From NCBI GenBank assembly GCA_934045905.1, contig OW203769.1, forward strand, positions 28,529,899-28,593,898: a DNA stretch of 64,000 bases, read 5' to 3'. The position numbers were made by a program, and so were the translations under genes. Shown in pieces: positions 12,448 to 23,014 of the stretch; within the stretch, counting starts at the first letter, position 1, and each line of letters begins with the position of its first letter. A model generated the notes under the pieces. It did no database searches, was not told where the DNA came from, and saw only the letters and a program-made list of their open reading frames with translations. Origin of the DNA: Leuctra nigra (Eukaryota; Arthropoda; Insecta; Plecoptera; Leuctridae).

Positions 12448-12606
12448 TTTAATGTGAATAATTTTTCTGGGTTATGCATCGTGTTTTAATTATTTTATTT
12501 CAAACAACGTTTCAGCTAGATAACACTAGCTTATCTAGCTGAAACGTTGTTTGAAATAAAATAATTAAAACACGATGCATAACCCAGAAGAATTATTCAC
12601 ATTAAA
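12448..12606. repeat. Palindrome 1 (about 75-bp arms)
   Basis: The arms 12448-12522 and 12531-12606 are reverse complements with about one mismatch, around the 8-base centre CACTAGC/T. It directly follows the AT tract at the LINE tail. It could form a long hairpin or cruciform. Confidence 0.9.
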
Positions 12607-12638
12607 TAATTACGCACGTGAAAACATTAAAACAAATG

Positions 12639-12664
12639 TAATATATATATATATATATATATAT
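12639..12664. repeat. (TA)n microsatellite
   Basis: Uninterrupted TA run after palindrome 1. Similar runs lie at 12804-12833 and 13338-13371, one beside each palindrome. Confidence 0.95.
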
Positions 12665-12761
12665 TTAATACCAACTGCAAATTGGTATCATCACCCCATA
12701 CCCATATTACCATATGATATGGGTAATATGGGTATACCATACCCATATTTGATATGCAAAT

Positions 12762-12801
12762 ATCATCACCCCATCTGAGGTCATCAGAAAAAACCAAGTT
12801 T

Positions 12802-12837
<36 letters not shown>

Positions 12838-12912
12838 GATGATATTTGCATATGAAAATATGCAAATATGACTAATATGGTTTTTTCTGATGACCTCAGA
12901 TAGGGTGATGAT
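12762..12912. repeat. Palindrome 2 (35-bp arms around a TA tract)
   Basis: The arms 12762-12796 and 12878-12912 contain CTGAGGTCATCAGAAAAAAC and its reverse complement with about one mismatch. The spacer includes a TA run and repeats of ATATTTGCATAT. Confidence 0.85.
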
Positions 12913-12943
12913 AATTAATACCAACTGCAAATTGAAAAGATTT

Positions 12944-13014
12944 GCCTACTGTGAGGATCGAACCCACGTCCCTGAATTGCCGGTCCAGTGCTCTAACCAC
13001 TAAGCTAAGCAGGC
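12944..13014 (-). repeat. tRNA-like SINE head (left arm)
   Basis: Read on the minus strand it folds as a cloverleaf. The acceptor strands GCCTGCT/AGTAGGC pair with one wobble. A box is TAGCTTAGTGGTTAGAGC and B box GGTTCGATCC, with an anticodon stem CTGGA/TTCAG. The anticodon loop CCGGCAA has C instead of the invariant U33, so a working decoding tRNA is unlikely. It is best read as a SINE head. Confidence 0.7.
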
Positions 13015-13235
13015 TATTCAATCTGCAGTGGTTCTGTTCCATATAAACTGTATTTCTACAGTCCGAGACCCGTGATGAAGAGGTCAGAAGACCGTGGAAT
13101 CCTTTCCACGTTTGACAACTGACATTCACCTTCTCGTATGGATTTTTCTCATATACGGTCTTCTGACCTCTTCATCACGGGTCTCGGACTGTAGAAATAC
13201 AGTTTATATGGAACAGAACCACTGCAGATTGAATA

Positions 13236-13306
13236 GCCTGCTTAGCTTAGTGGTTAGAGCACTGGACCGGCAATTCAGGGACGTGGGTTCGATCCCCACA
13301 GTAGGC
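13236..13306 (+). repeat. tRNA-like SINE head (right arm)
   Basis: Reverse-complement twin of the left-arm segment; the two differ at one base in the T stem, GTGGG/CCCAC here pairing perfectly. The two Pol III-type promoters point away from each other. Confidence 0.7.
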
Positions 13307-13331
13307 AAATCTTTTCAATTTGCAGTTGGTA

Positions 13332-13374
<43 letters not shown>

Positions 13375-13756
13375 ATTGGTTTATGGTTTTTATTCTAATT
13401 ATATGAATAAACTCTAATTACAAGTTATACCTACAAATTTATTATAAAAATTAATAAAAATTAATTATGAGTCTCCCCTAAGTTTATTAAGAAAAAATGG
13501 TAAATAACAACACAAATAATAATCACAAACACTCTTATCACTTCAGAAATTGAACATTTTCATTCATAAAAATCAATTTCAAATGTCATGGGGCATTTTG
13601 GCGGGAAAACGGCATGTAATGAGAATCTGGGTTGTGATGTCATTAAATTCTAAGTCCACAACAATGTGTTACCATAGTGATATGCTTTGTAGGCAACATA
13701 TGAGTTATGACGTCAATATCAATTCTTCTGTTTTAAAGTTAGAAGAAAATCTATTA

Positions 13757-14150
13757 GCGTTTTCCTCTGGCATGCACTGAATGAGAGCAAAGAATTGCTC
13801 TGTGACGTCATGCTCTGCACTAGTGCGGCAAAAAAAGCAACCCCAGTGGAAAACAAGGATATTTCCAGTGCTAACATAACCTAAAAATAGCAGAGCATTT
13901 CATAGAATTCGTTTTAGATCATCCATTGTTGACCAATTAAATTATCCCTGTTATTTGAAGATTCAAATAGGAAATAAACAGCAACCATTTTTCAAGCGTC
14001 CATCTTGGAATATTCGAGAGCACTCGATTGCCCTGTGAATTTTCTCAGAGCAAGAAATGTGCCCTCAGAGCGTGCAACTTTGCCAGTGGAAAACGACACC
14101 CGCTCTCAGTGCAACCCAGTGCAGCACCAGTGTAGTCAGTGGAAAACGCT
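13757..14150. mobile_element. MITE, GCGTTTTCC-type (CRE-bearing family)
   Basis: The ends GCGTTTTCCTCTGG and AGTGGAAAACGC form short inverted termini like those of the elements at 24445-24565 and 57800-57933. It contains GTGACGTCATG near 13801 and repeated CAGTGCA words. Flanking trinucleotides are TTA and ATA, so there is no clean target duplication. Confidence 0.5.
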
Positions 14151-14169
14151 ATATCAAACTTTGTAAATC

Positions 14170-14298
14170 AGACCCATTTAAAAATTATCAATGTGGCTCT
14201 GCTTTTTAACAAAACCCATTACAAGGGGACCTGGAAATCAAACTGCATATGATTTTTGTTAAAAAGCAGAGACACATTGATAATTTTTAAAGTGGTCT
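14170..14298. mobile_element. Foldback MITE
   Basis: The arms at 14170-14215 and about 14253-14298 share inverted words such as AAAAATTATCAATGTG and CTGCTTTTTAACAAAA, with a spacer of about 40 bp. Confidence 0.75.
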
Positions 14299-14826
14299 AT
14301 TCCGAGTGAACTATTGAACCCACAACAAAATTAATAACATCTGTAAATTCAGCAACGTCTCCCCTACCATAATAATACAATTATTGGAAATTTAATTTAG
14401 ATGAGAATTCCCTATTATGCGTATTGTGAAAATGTATCGGCCAAATTAAATAAAATCTTCATTTGTAGCAAATTTTTCAAGCCTGCCATAAGATAACATG
14501 GGGAAAATACTTCTTTCTTATTCCTATCTCGAAAACTAGACACATATTAATTAACTATTTGATTTTCTTATTTTTTTTTATTTTTTTTTGGTACCTATAG
14601 GTACACACACTGAATTCAAAATGATAAAACGGTATTTGAAAGAAATGGATTCAGGATTGGCTGACAAAAATGTGATCCGATGAAGTATGTGCTAACTCGT
14701 CATCTACCTACTTCTAGTAGGTAAGTTCTGATTTCATTGATACTAAACTATGTTCTGCTAGCCTGATGAGAAAATTGTAGCCTTTATGTCTGGTTAAAGT
14801 TAGACCATGGAGTTGTAGACAATGTG

Positions 14827-15561
14827 CATAGGCGTGCGCAGGAGAAATCATTAGGGGGGGGCCAACATGGGCGCCGGCAGGATTAATGACAGGGGGGTAA
14901 AGTCCAAGGAAAAAAATTGACGCGGGTTAAGGGGGGTGTGGGGGGCGGGCCCCCCACCTTGCCCCGCAGGGCGTTTTTTGGATTTTTGACACTTTGAAAT
15001 CAATTTTGAGACATTCTGAGGAGCATTTTCTTTACATTTTTTTTTTAATTTTACACACCTTTGCACTACAATCTCAAAACCTGGTCCGGCAGAGTGTTTT
15101 AGTATTTTGGGCACTTCCAAATGAATTTGAGACGTTTTAAGGTGCATTTTGTTCCCAAAACTTAATTTTTTCACGACATAAAAATATAAATTGATATGAA
15201 AGGGTGTTCGGGGGCACAGCCCCCTAGAAAATATTATCTGAAGGTCATACATCATATAAGAGCAATTTTGAGGCATATTAAAAAGACATTTTATGGGAAA
15301 AAACTAGAAATTCATAAAAAATCGTGTTTTTGGAAAGTACATTGTTTTCCAAAATATAGTGTTTTTGATCAACCCAGTATACTTGATTCCAGTGATTTGA
15401 GCAACTCCAGTCTGCCCCGCAGGGAGATTTTTTTGTTTAAACCCATTTAAAACAAAATTTTGACACTATGAGGACCACATTTTATAATTTTTTAGTTGAG
15501 GCTGACCCATTAGGGGGGGGCCATGGCCCCCCCGGCCCCCCCCCCCGTGCGCACGCCTATG
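14827..15561. mobile_element. Non-autonomous hAT-type element, TSD ACAATGTG
   Basis: The terminal inverted repeats are CATAGGCGTGCGCA and TGCGCACGCCTATG. Exact 8-bp duplications ACAATGTG lie at 14819-14826 and 15562-15569, diagnostic of hAT-class insertion. The interior has G- and C-runs and no transposase ORF; short ORFs inside are not convincing. Confidence 0.9.
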
Positions 15562-15720
15562 ACAATGTGTATGGTCAAACATAATTGTTTTTATCAAAAT
15601 ACATATTATTTACTAGGAAAACGCTAAGTGTACCGCGTTGATGAGCGATCACGGGTACGTGCAAATTCTCGAACCGGAAATGCGTCCACAACGCACAGAT
15701 ACATCCATATTGAATTGAAA

Positions 15721-16345
15721 TAGGGTGTCCATTCGTCCCGATTTTGCCGGGACAGTCCCGTTTTCTAGCAACCTGTCCCGCTGTCCCCACGACCATCAAG
15801 CGGGACGCCTTTTGTCCCGATTTTTGACATGTTACCGTGCTTACGTAAATTCATAATTTGCCGCACGGCGAATAGTCTGCTGTGCCTCTGTGAATGAACA
15901 GTTTGTTCACAGCCGTCTCGAGTCTCGACAGCCACTGTCCACTTGACTGACAGCCAGCTGACTTTGTCCAATTTGCTTTGACTGTTATGGACATCAGGGT
16001 TGCGAGATTAGGCGACTGACCCTATCATATCGCGACCAACTTTTTGTTGTTGTCGCCGATCGCCGATTTGGGCGACTTTGCAATATCCTTCCATAAAGCA
16101 AATTTTTGAGAATATATACGGAAACTAATACTTTGAAACATAATTTCTATAATTGTGAACTAGGAATTTCAGGTGATGGAAATCGCTGAAAATTCAAGTA
16201 CAAAACGCATAGAAATGACTCTATTTCATTCTTGAATTTCAAAATTTTCCCGTGCCTGCGCGGCCCGGACCCGCGTTTTGCTGGGAGGCCCCCATTGTAA
16301 CCCAAAACTGTCCCGATTTTCCAATTTCTAAATATGGACACCCTA
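15721..16345. mobile_element. Non-autonomous hAT-type element, TSD AATTGAAA
   Basis: The termini are TAGGGTGTCCAT and ATGGACACCCTA, with 8-bp duplications AATTGAAA at 15713-15720 and 16346-16353. The interior repeats CAGTCCCG/GTCCCGATTTT words. There is no transposase. Confidence 0.9.
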
Positions 16346-18388
16346 AATTGAAATAAGATCACTCAATCAACATTAAAGTATATGCTTTCATCGAAACTTG
16401 AAAATAGCATCTAAGCACCCTGGTAAATAAAGCAAATCAGATTCAATAGGAATCCTGCTCGTGACGTCACAGTGGTAGAAAAATGGAGGCTGCTATGGTA
16501 GGGGAAATGTGTCAAAGCTCTAAATAATAGCAATAAATCATATTTATCAGATGAATATTTAACTTGAACATGTGTATGGATAAATATTGCGTATTATTAT
16601 TAGCTTGTACATACTTAAATATCTTTCTTTCACAAGTAATCACTCAAAATATGAGATTTGGATTGCCGCTGTCAGATTTGTTTTTCCCTATACTTTTGTA
16701 TAGGTTACTATGGCAACCTTTTCTCACGCAGGATGCCTATTCAATGGCACTCGAAAACATTCATTTCGATACTTCATTACTGACGGATATTAAAAATGTC
16801 AATAAGTTCATACGTTCTTAACCGATTGGGATGAAATTTTGTTAAATAAGAGGCATTGTTGGTCTTAATGATCATGCAAAATATGAGTTTGATCAGAATT
16901 ATCGAAGACCGTTTTCAATTTTCAGCCTATCTGGAGATATTTATTTAAATTTTAACCAATGAATGGATTTCAAAAAAATCAGGGTCTGCAAACAGAGAAG
17001 GTTGGTTTTACATGTGTGCAAAATTTCAGATCGATCGGTGAAACGGTGCGACCTGTGTATCGGCTATTAACAGCCAAAAACAAAAAAAAAAAAAAGAGAG
17101 GTTTGTGCCAAAAGTGCCAAAAGGAGACGCTCGCTTCGCTCGCTCAACAATGCTGAGATATACAAAAAAAAAAATCAAACAATTATCTGCAATAGAATAA
17201 AAGATACGTCGATTTTAGTTGATGCGCATGCGTAATTGCGCACAATTGGTAACAATAGGCGAGATTTCACCACCATCTTTATGAATCCTGTTTCACGGCC
17301 TTCTAAAGTAATTTTATCGACTGATCCAACTCAACAATTAATCCACTATTGATCAAATACACAAATCCACCAACAAAATACTCTGTGCGCCCTTAAATAA
17401 AATTTAGGGCCCCAAATTTACGAAGTGTCGAAAAAATCGACAGTGACACTAGAAATGCAGTTTCAATTGTCGAAAAAATCGACATTTGCACTTGGATGGT
17501 TAATAGTCTACCCCTGACCCAAATGTTTTTTTGGAAACAGGGTTTGAAATAATAAAATGGTATACCATGAATGAGTACCTACACCAAAAATGAATACTAT
17601 CTGAAAAAATGGTTGATCGCTCCAGCCAACTTAAGTAGTACCTAGTACTTATTGATATCAATCAGCTTCATCCTACTGTTAACAAGGTTTGTTATCAGTT
17701 TGCAAAGTTCAGATTTTGGAATTTTTCTTTAATTTCTTTATTTAATTCAAAATTATTTCAAGTCCAAGACCGCTATTACTACACCAAGTTTACTAGTATA
17801 ATTTCATTAGGGCAAAAATAAAACATCTTTAAATTTAAGGTGCAAATGTTAAAAACTATTCTCCAATGTTATAAAATTTGGGGTTTTATCAACATTAATT
17901 CTTTTGATTCTCAAACCCTCATTATTAAAAGATTGTGAGAATGACCCAATATTATTTTCAGAATTTTAGATTTGATTGCCTCTATTGCGGCTCCCATTAT
18001 TATCTAATTTACTAATTTTTGGGAAATTGGCTCCATGACCAATAAAGGTTGCCAACCTCTGTTATAGAGGTAGGTACAAATAAAAAATCAGTTGACGTGC
18101 TTGGGAGACAATGTATTTCACAATTTTTAACCATTAGGTAGCAGAATGTATCAGAAACTGGTTAATGACTACCTAACTAGACATTAAATTAACAATTCAC
18201 ACCTCCTACTTCCGTCGATGTTAAGAAAGGAAACATTTTGAATAATTCACAAACGCATGCGAACATGTTCTTCCTAGAGAGCCAGGCATTGGCAGAAGTG
18301 TTCCTGTTCCTTCCAAACTTCAATGACATAAGGAAAATGATTCCTCCAATGAAATCCACCATTACATGTGTCACAGGAAATTAAAAAA
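16346..18388. other. Non-coding stretch downstream of PSMG4
   Basis: AT-rich with an A-run near 17085-17096 and two short hairpins near 17.43 kb. No supportable gene was seen. ORFs under 90 codons here lack domains. Confidence 0.6.
17426..17484. repeat. Two copies of the hairpin word TGTCGAAAAAATCGACA
   Basis: Identical 17-base near-palindromes lie at 17426-17442 and 17468-17484, with stem TGTCGA/TCGACA and a loop of A. Confidence 0.8.
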
Positions 18389-18808
18389 CTATTGATTAAA
18401 CTTAAGAGGGTTCAGTCTCATTTCTTCATGCAATCTTCTTTCCACACCATCCGTCCACAAGGTGTCAGAAGAAGCGAGGTTAAAACTGACATACACAGTC
18501 TTTCCCAACTTCTTGGATAATTTACGCGACAAGTTTGAGGACGCAGAATCTAATTGATCGCCCATAATATTCAAAGTAAGGGGCAATTTATCATAACAAG
18601 AATTCATAGCAACAGACAGCTCAGAAAAGTTAGGTTCTCGCTTAGAACCAATCCATATAAACAAACTGTTGTCCATTTTTAACACTTGGAAACAGACAAC
18701 TTGCTCACTTATTATAGCAGAGAAATAATGAGGTTCTAAAGATGATTCCACATATTCCACTTCTGCTTTTTCACTGCCCATAGATGTATGTAGAGAATTG
18801 TGCTCCAT
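18389..18808 (-). CDS. PSMG4: Proteasome assembly chaperone 4
   Basis: A single-exon ORF of 139 codons matches the PAC4/PSMG4 family in length and layout. It has the F-Q-V-L-K-M-D-N-S-L-F-I-W-I-G strand near residues 40-54, then A-M-N-S-C-Y-D-K-L-P near residues 67-76, the G-D-x-x-D-S-x-S loop, the L-x-x-K-L-x-K-x-V-Y-V-S-x-N segment, and a final E-x-R-L-H-E-E-M. PSMG4 pairs with PSMG3 and helps assemble the proteasome alpha ring in the cytosol. The ATG at 18808 is used; a second ATG nine codons in would remove only a poorly conserved leader. The gene is head-to-head with MSRB and probably shares its promoter. Assignment is from family similarity by eye; strongly supported. Confidence 0.88.
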   Translation of the reverse strand: MEHNSLHTSMGSEKAEVEYVESSLEPHYFSAIISEQVVCFQVLKMDNSLFIWIGSKREPNFSELSVAMNSCYDKLPLTLNIMGDQLDSASSNLSRKLSKKLGKTVYVSFNLASSDTLWTDGVERRLHEEMRLNPLKFNQ

Positions 18809-19201
18809 TATTCTTGATTTTAATTATTTCAGAATGACTTACAACTTGCAGTTTGTTTACTGTTGATGTCTACCGACTCAGGAGCCGTATTCTAGAACTT
18901 TTAAATTCCCAATTCTGATGGATTCCGATTCGGTGCAATGTTAATTCTTATGGGCGTGACCGGATTCCATCAGGAATGGAATTGGGAAAACATTCCAGAA
19001 TAGACCTCCAGCTGCTCATCCTATTCGCCGCGCATGCGCTCTAGTGCCACTGCCATGAATGGAAGCTGTCAGTCTGACAGATGGAAGTGCCGTTCTTAAA
19101 ATATCTTGTTATGCAAAATTTTGAGTAGGCGAGGCGTAAGACATTACCTTAAAAGGTGTAAGTCAAAAGCGTCATGCGAATAGTTTTACAAGCTACCGAC
19201 C
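18809..19201. promoter_or_regulatory. Bidirectional promoter region PSMG4/MSRB
   Basis: Only 393 bp separates the two divergent start codons, so both promoters and both 5' UTRs must lie here unless there are distant UTR exons. No clear TATA box was seen on either side. A MITE-like inverted repeat occupies about 18886-19003. Confidence 0.6.
18886..19003. mobile_element. MITE-like inverted repeat within the shared promoter
   Basis: The arms share GTATTCTAGAAC...AATTCCCAATTC...GATGGATTCCG at one end and an imperfect reverse complement ending ATTCCAGAATA at the other. No target duplication was identified. Confidence 0.6.
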
Positions 19202-21936
19202 ATGTCGTTCTCTAACAAAGATTCGGCATATAAAGAAGAATTAAGGAAACGCTTGACACCTTTGCAGTACCAAGTCACCCAGGAAAAGGGAACAGAGAGG
19301 TGGGTCTTCCTATACCTACACAAGCAGAGTACAGTTATTTGCAGTAGCCTACTAGGTCACACATTCCTGAGAATATGAAAGAAAAGCCACATACTACAGA
19401 GCATATAATTCTGAATTGGATCTACCTAGTTACCTAGTAGATGCTTCGGCTTATTTATGCTTCGATCACAATGAAACTGTGCTATTTGCAGATTAGTTTG
19501 ATGCTGACTAAATATCTTGATATTTTTCTTGTCGCAGCCTTGAAAACAACTTCTTCCTAATCCGTTCTGATATATTTTCAGGGCCTTCACCGGCAAATAT
19601 AATAAAACAAACGAACCTGGTACTTATGTCTGCATTGTTTGTAACGAAGAGTTATTCTCATCGGAAACGAAGTACGATGCTGGCTGTGGATGGCCAGCCT
19701 TCAACGATGTCTTGGAGCAAGGGAAAATTAAACTAACGAAAGACTCCTCGCATGGTATGTTAAACTTATTTTGATACACTTTTCTCTACATGGCTCTCCT
19801 CCGTTTACCTATTTGAAATGTCACAGTAAAATTCTTTTTATCACAGTAAATACTATTCTTCTGTAACTAGTAAATACATACACAAATTTACCAATCTACT
19901 GCGCTCAAAGGGTTCTGCTAGAAGAGATTTTACACATCAATTAGTTTCATTTGCCCCTCCAATAGTTTCAACTTTCGTTCACAAAATGTCAACTATTTTA
20001 CCACGTTTGCTTGACACTAGGTAGGTACTATTTGAATCTTCACATTCGGACTTCCAGTAGAGCTCGATTTGTTCATGAAGAAGAGGTGAATGCAAAATGA
20101 ACTAATCGTCAATTATTCAAATTTCAATCTTCAATCCTACACAGACGTAAGATTAGGAATAGGTATTCACTCCACGTTTCATCTCTTTCTTCACTTGATT
20201 TTGCCGAATAACATGAAGTGCCTACTAAAGCAGGGTTCCCAAGGGCAAAATTTGGATGCGTTGCAGGGAAAAAATTACGCAAATTTGTTTCGAAAATTTA
20301 CCTACCGTGCTTATTCCTGAATGCATCTTTGCACCGCAGTGAGATTTTGGTCAGCTGTGACCTTACTAGATACCTAGTGGATTTTTTTTTTTTTTAATTA
20401 TCATCATAAAGAATTGGAAACGGTCAAGAATCGGAATCTCGAGAATTGTTTCAAAGAATCGGGATCGTGAAAATTTGGAATCGTCCTATCTCTAATAATA
20501 AATTAGCTGCCAAAACCATAAGAAATTTGAAAAAAATATCTATTAAATCTTCTATTGCATTCTTCATAATCACCTGTATAATAATAATTTTTAGTTTTGA
20601 AGTAGGTAGGTATAGAAATTAGAAAGTAATCGTAAATTATCAATATTTTTATTTTAAAACCAATTAACTTCATTCATAAATATTTCATTTAGTTATTAAA
20701 TTTAATGTATGATGTAGTATTTTATATTGATTATTAAGCTGGATCTCAATGGTCAACCCTCTATTGTGGACAGCAGTCAATAAAATTTGAATTTCTCATA
20801 TCAATAGCATTAACTCTTTAATGAGTTAATTCAGGTATAAAGCACCTATTGAAGTGAGTTAGGTACTAATTCAATTTAATTTGTAGGTAGGTAAGGAGAG
20901 GAGTTAGTTAGCAGATTTTTTATGATAAGGATATAGAGCTATCAAATATTATACAAATTAATAATAATGACAAGGACAACCAAAAAAATAATATTTTTTT
21001 TGTAGGCATAATCAAGACTTTCTTGAATGGTTATGTAAGTTGAATGGGAAACGTAAGAGGTACGGGCATACTAGTTACAGGTTAACAGGGTACACCTACT
21101 TGTTTACTTTTCAAAAGTTCCTTCTATACTCTAATCTAGGTATAATGTACTTGTCCACGGGATGATAATAAAATACAATACAATACAATACAATACAATA
21201 ATATTATCAATAATAATTTGCTATGATTTTCAAACAACGAGAGCAATTTTCGAGATCGTTTGATTCGTTCTGCCACACTTCACTGCCTCCCCGAACAAAA
21301 TAATAAACTGATTTAGTAGCTTTAAAGCTTTTTCGTTCCGTCTGATGTCACGCTTGATTAATCAAACACTCGACGAACGATCTCGAAAATATAGGGTGCA
21401 GGGCTCCTAGGGTTTAAAATAAGTACCCGATTCCATGCACTCTTAATCCATGGGGCAGTGAATTGCATTCTGGCCGAATAGGGAATTGTTAAGAGAATGT
21501 GGCTCCAGGGGTGCGATGATATAAAATGACACTCTTGTCTCAGGTGACAAGCGTCTCATGTACCGTTGATTCAATGTGAAGTGACTGACATTGAATAGCA
21601 GTTATATGATCGCACCCCAGTGTGGTATTGTAACATGAAACTACTCCTGCACTTGAGTTGATACAACTTTATTCTATAATTTGCTACATGGTGAAGGTAA
21701 ACGTTCTAACTTTATTTTCATTCTCTTCCCCTATCTCTCCTCTTCCTCTGTGTCATGATTCTCCACTAGTGGGTGGCAATCTTCTCTTATTGATCGCAAA
21801 CCCAGGGATGGTGCGCACCGAGGTGACGTGCTCCAAGTGCGGCGCGCATCTCGGCCACGTCTTCAACGACGGTCCAAAGCCCAAGATGAAGAGGTTTTGC
21901 ATCAACAGCGCTTCCTTGGACTTCCGACCCAAGTGA
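19202..21936 (+). CDS. MsrB: Methionine-R-sulfoxide reductase B (three exons)
   Basis: Reduces the R form of methionine sulfoxide in proteins. Coding exons are 19202-19299, 19582-19754 and 21806-21936, with donors GTGGGT and GTATGT and acceptors TTTTCAG and AACCCAG. Phases join exactly to give 133 residues. The zinc ligands are the pairs C50/C53 and C99/C102. The catalytic Cys is C122 in R-F-C-I-N, so this is a Cys rather than a selenocysteine form. G-C-G-W-P (C68) supplies the likely resolving Cys. S-S-H-G-M-V-R-T-E-V and H-L-G-H-V-F are family signatures. There is no signal peptide, so this product is probably cytosolic or nuclear; alternative N-termini from other first exons cannot be excluded. 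Intron 2 (2.05 kb) is AT-rich and holds a pentamer repeat. Confidence 0.95.
21172..21201. repeat. (ACAAT)n microsatellite
   Basis: Six tandem pentamer units in MSRB intron 2, preceded by AATAAA. This may be the 3' tail of an old LINE or SINE insertion. Confidence 0.8.
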
Positions 21937-22603
21937 TGAATCTCGTCTTCGTATCGCGGCAGAGTCTCCTGAGGTGTTGGGGCATTTATTCCTTATGATC
22001 AGTGGCGTAGCTAGTAGTCGGCGATGATACTTCTTCTTGCCATTATTGTTAGTAAATCTTTGTCTCCTATAATTTGGCATGTGGATCTTATATTCGAGTC
22101 AGAATTGAGCGTAATTAGGCAATCAAATTGAATGAGATCCAAAATTGAAAATTAAATTGTGATATTTGTGTAGGGCAAAGAGACTATGTTTGATTTCCAT
22201 CATCATACAATTTTGAAAGATGTTGATTTAGATACCATACCATTTAGTATATTTTCATGACAGCACCACAACTTGAAGGAAAAATAGCTCATTTTCGGCT
22301 TGAAAACCAATAATTTTTCGTTAGATTTTGATGAGAATTAAATTTTGATTAACTTGGTATTAATACAAATTTAATCATGTAAAGTTTAAGCTTACTTGAA
22401 TCATGTCAAGTAGGTAATCCTTCAATTATTTGAGGTAGGTACATCAGATTTAAATGTGGTATCTTATTCTTTCAAAAGCAAATTATTTACTTACCTACCT
22501 ACTACTGGTGTTTTTAACAGGTTCATAAATATAACACAATTCAATCAACAAACAATTAAGAATATATTTAGTGTTAGTTCAGCAGCTACTTATCGGTTAT
22601 TCT

Positions 22604-23014
22604 TAGGGCTGTGCAAGTCTCGAAAATTCTCGACAAGATCAGGATTAAACTCCTTCTCGATCTCGATCGAATGTTCAAATTTCCATCTCGAATTTTCAAG
22701 TCACGATCAAATATTTTGTTAATTTTGCAGGACTAGACCTAAATTTACCCCTAAACCTAAATTTTGCACCTAAATTTCTTTGTATCTCCATGTAGTACTC
22801 CGTAAATATGATTTGTATTGTTTTATGCAGTGAAGAAGATAGCCATAAGGACTTTATTAAACAAATGATTTTTTTTGTATGACTGGAAAATTTTCATTGT
22901 TTGTTTTCACAACAAAAATCTTTACAAAAAGGGTGTGATCTTGCTTGAATGTTCTCGATCTCGAGGATAAAATATCTCGCTCGAATTGGAAAATTTCAAT
23001 CTCGCACAGCCCTA
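22604..23014. mobile_element. Old hAT-like element (TAGGGCTGTGC ends)
   Basis: The termini are TAGGGCTGTGC and GCACAGCCCTA, with interior TCTCGA-rich words like those of the element at 28877-29870. The flanking 8-mers do not match, so the copy is old or rearranged. Confidence 0.65.

Larger units (their letters stand above)
12911..13339. repeat. Palindrome 3: 185-bp inverted repeat with tRNA-like arms
   Basis: The arms 12911-13095 and 13155-13339 are reverse complements with about one visible mismatch, separated by 59 bp. Each arm carries a 71-nt tRNA-like segment (listed separately) plus a unique 80-bp part. The outer end ATACCAACTGCAAATTG also occurs at about 12668. It looks like two copies of a tRNA-derived SINE inserted head-to-head, or a foldback transposon that captured such a SINE. 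Confidence 0.9.

Noticed and set aside
12896..13417. Similar ORFs on both strands at the palindrome (77 and 107 codons)
   Set aside because: The shared peptide is simply the two arms of the inverted repeat read in opposite directions.
13738..14160. CRISPR-like spacing of CAGTGCA words
   Set aside because: Repeats are short, irregular and in a eukaryotic MITE; no repeat-spacer architecture.
14851..15276. 141-codon minus-strand ORF inside the hAT-type element
   Set aside because: Low-complexity composition from G- and C-runs, no domain; it is within a bounded non-autonomous element.
18189..18374. 60-codon minus-strand ORF just downstream of PSMG4
   Set aside because: No domain or family signature, and it lies past the PSMG4 stop; most likely chance.
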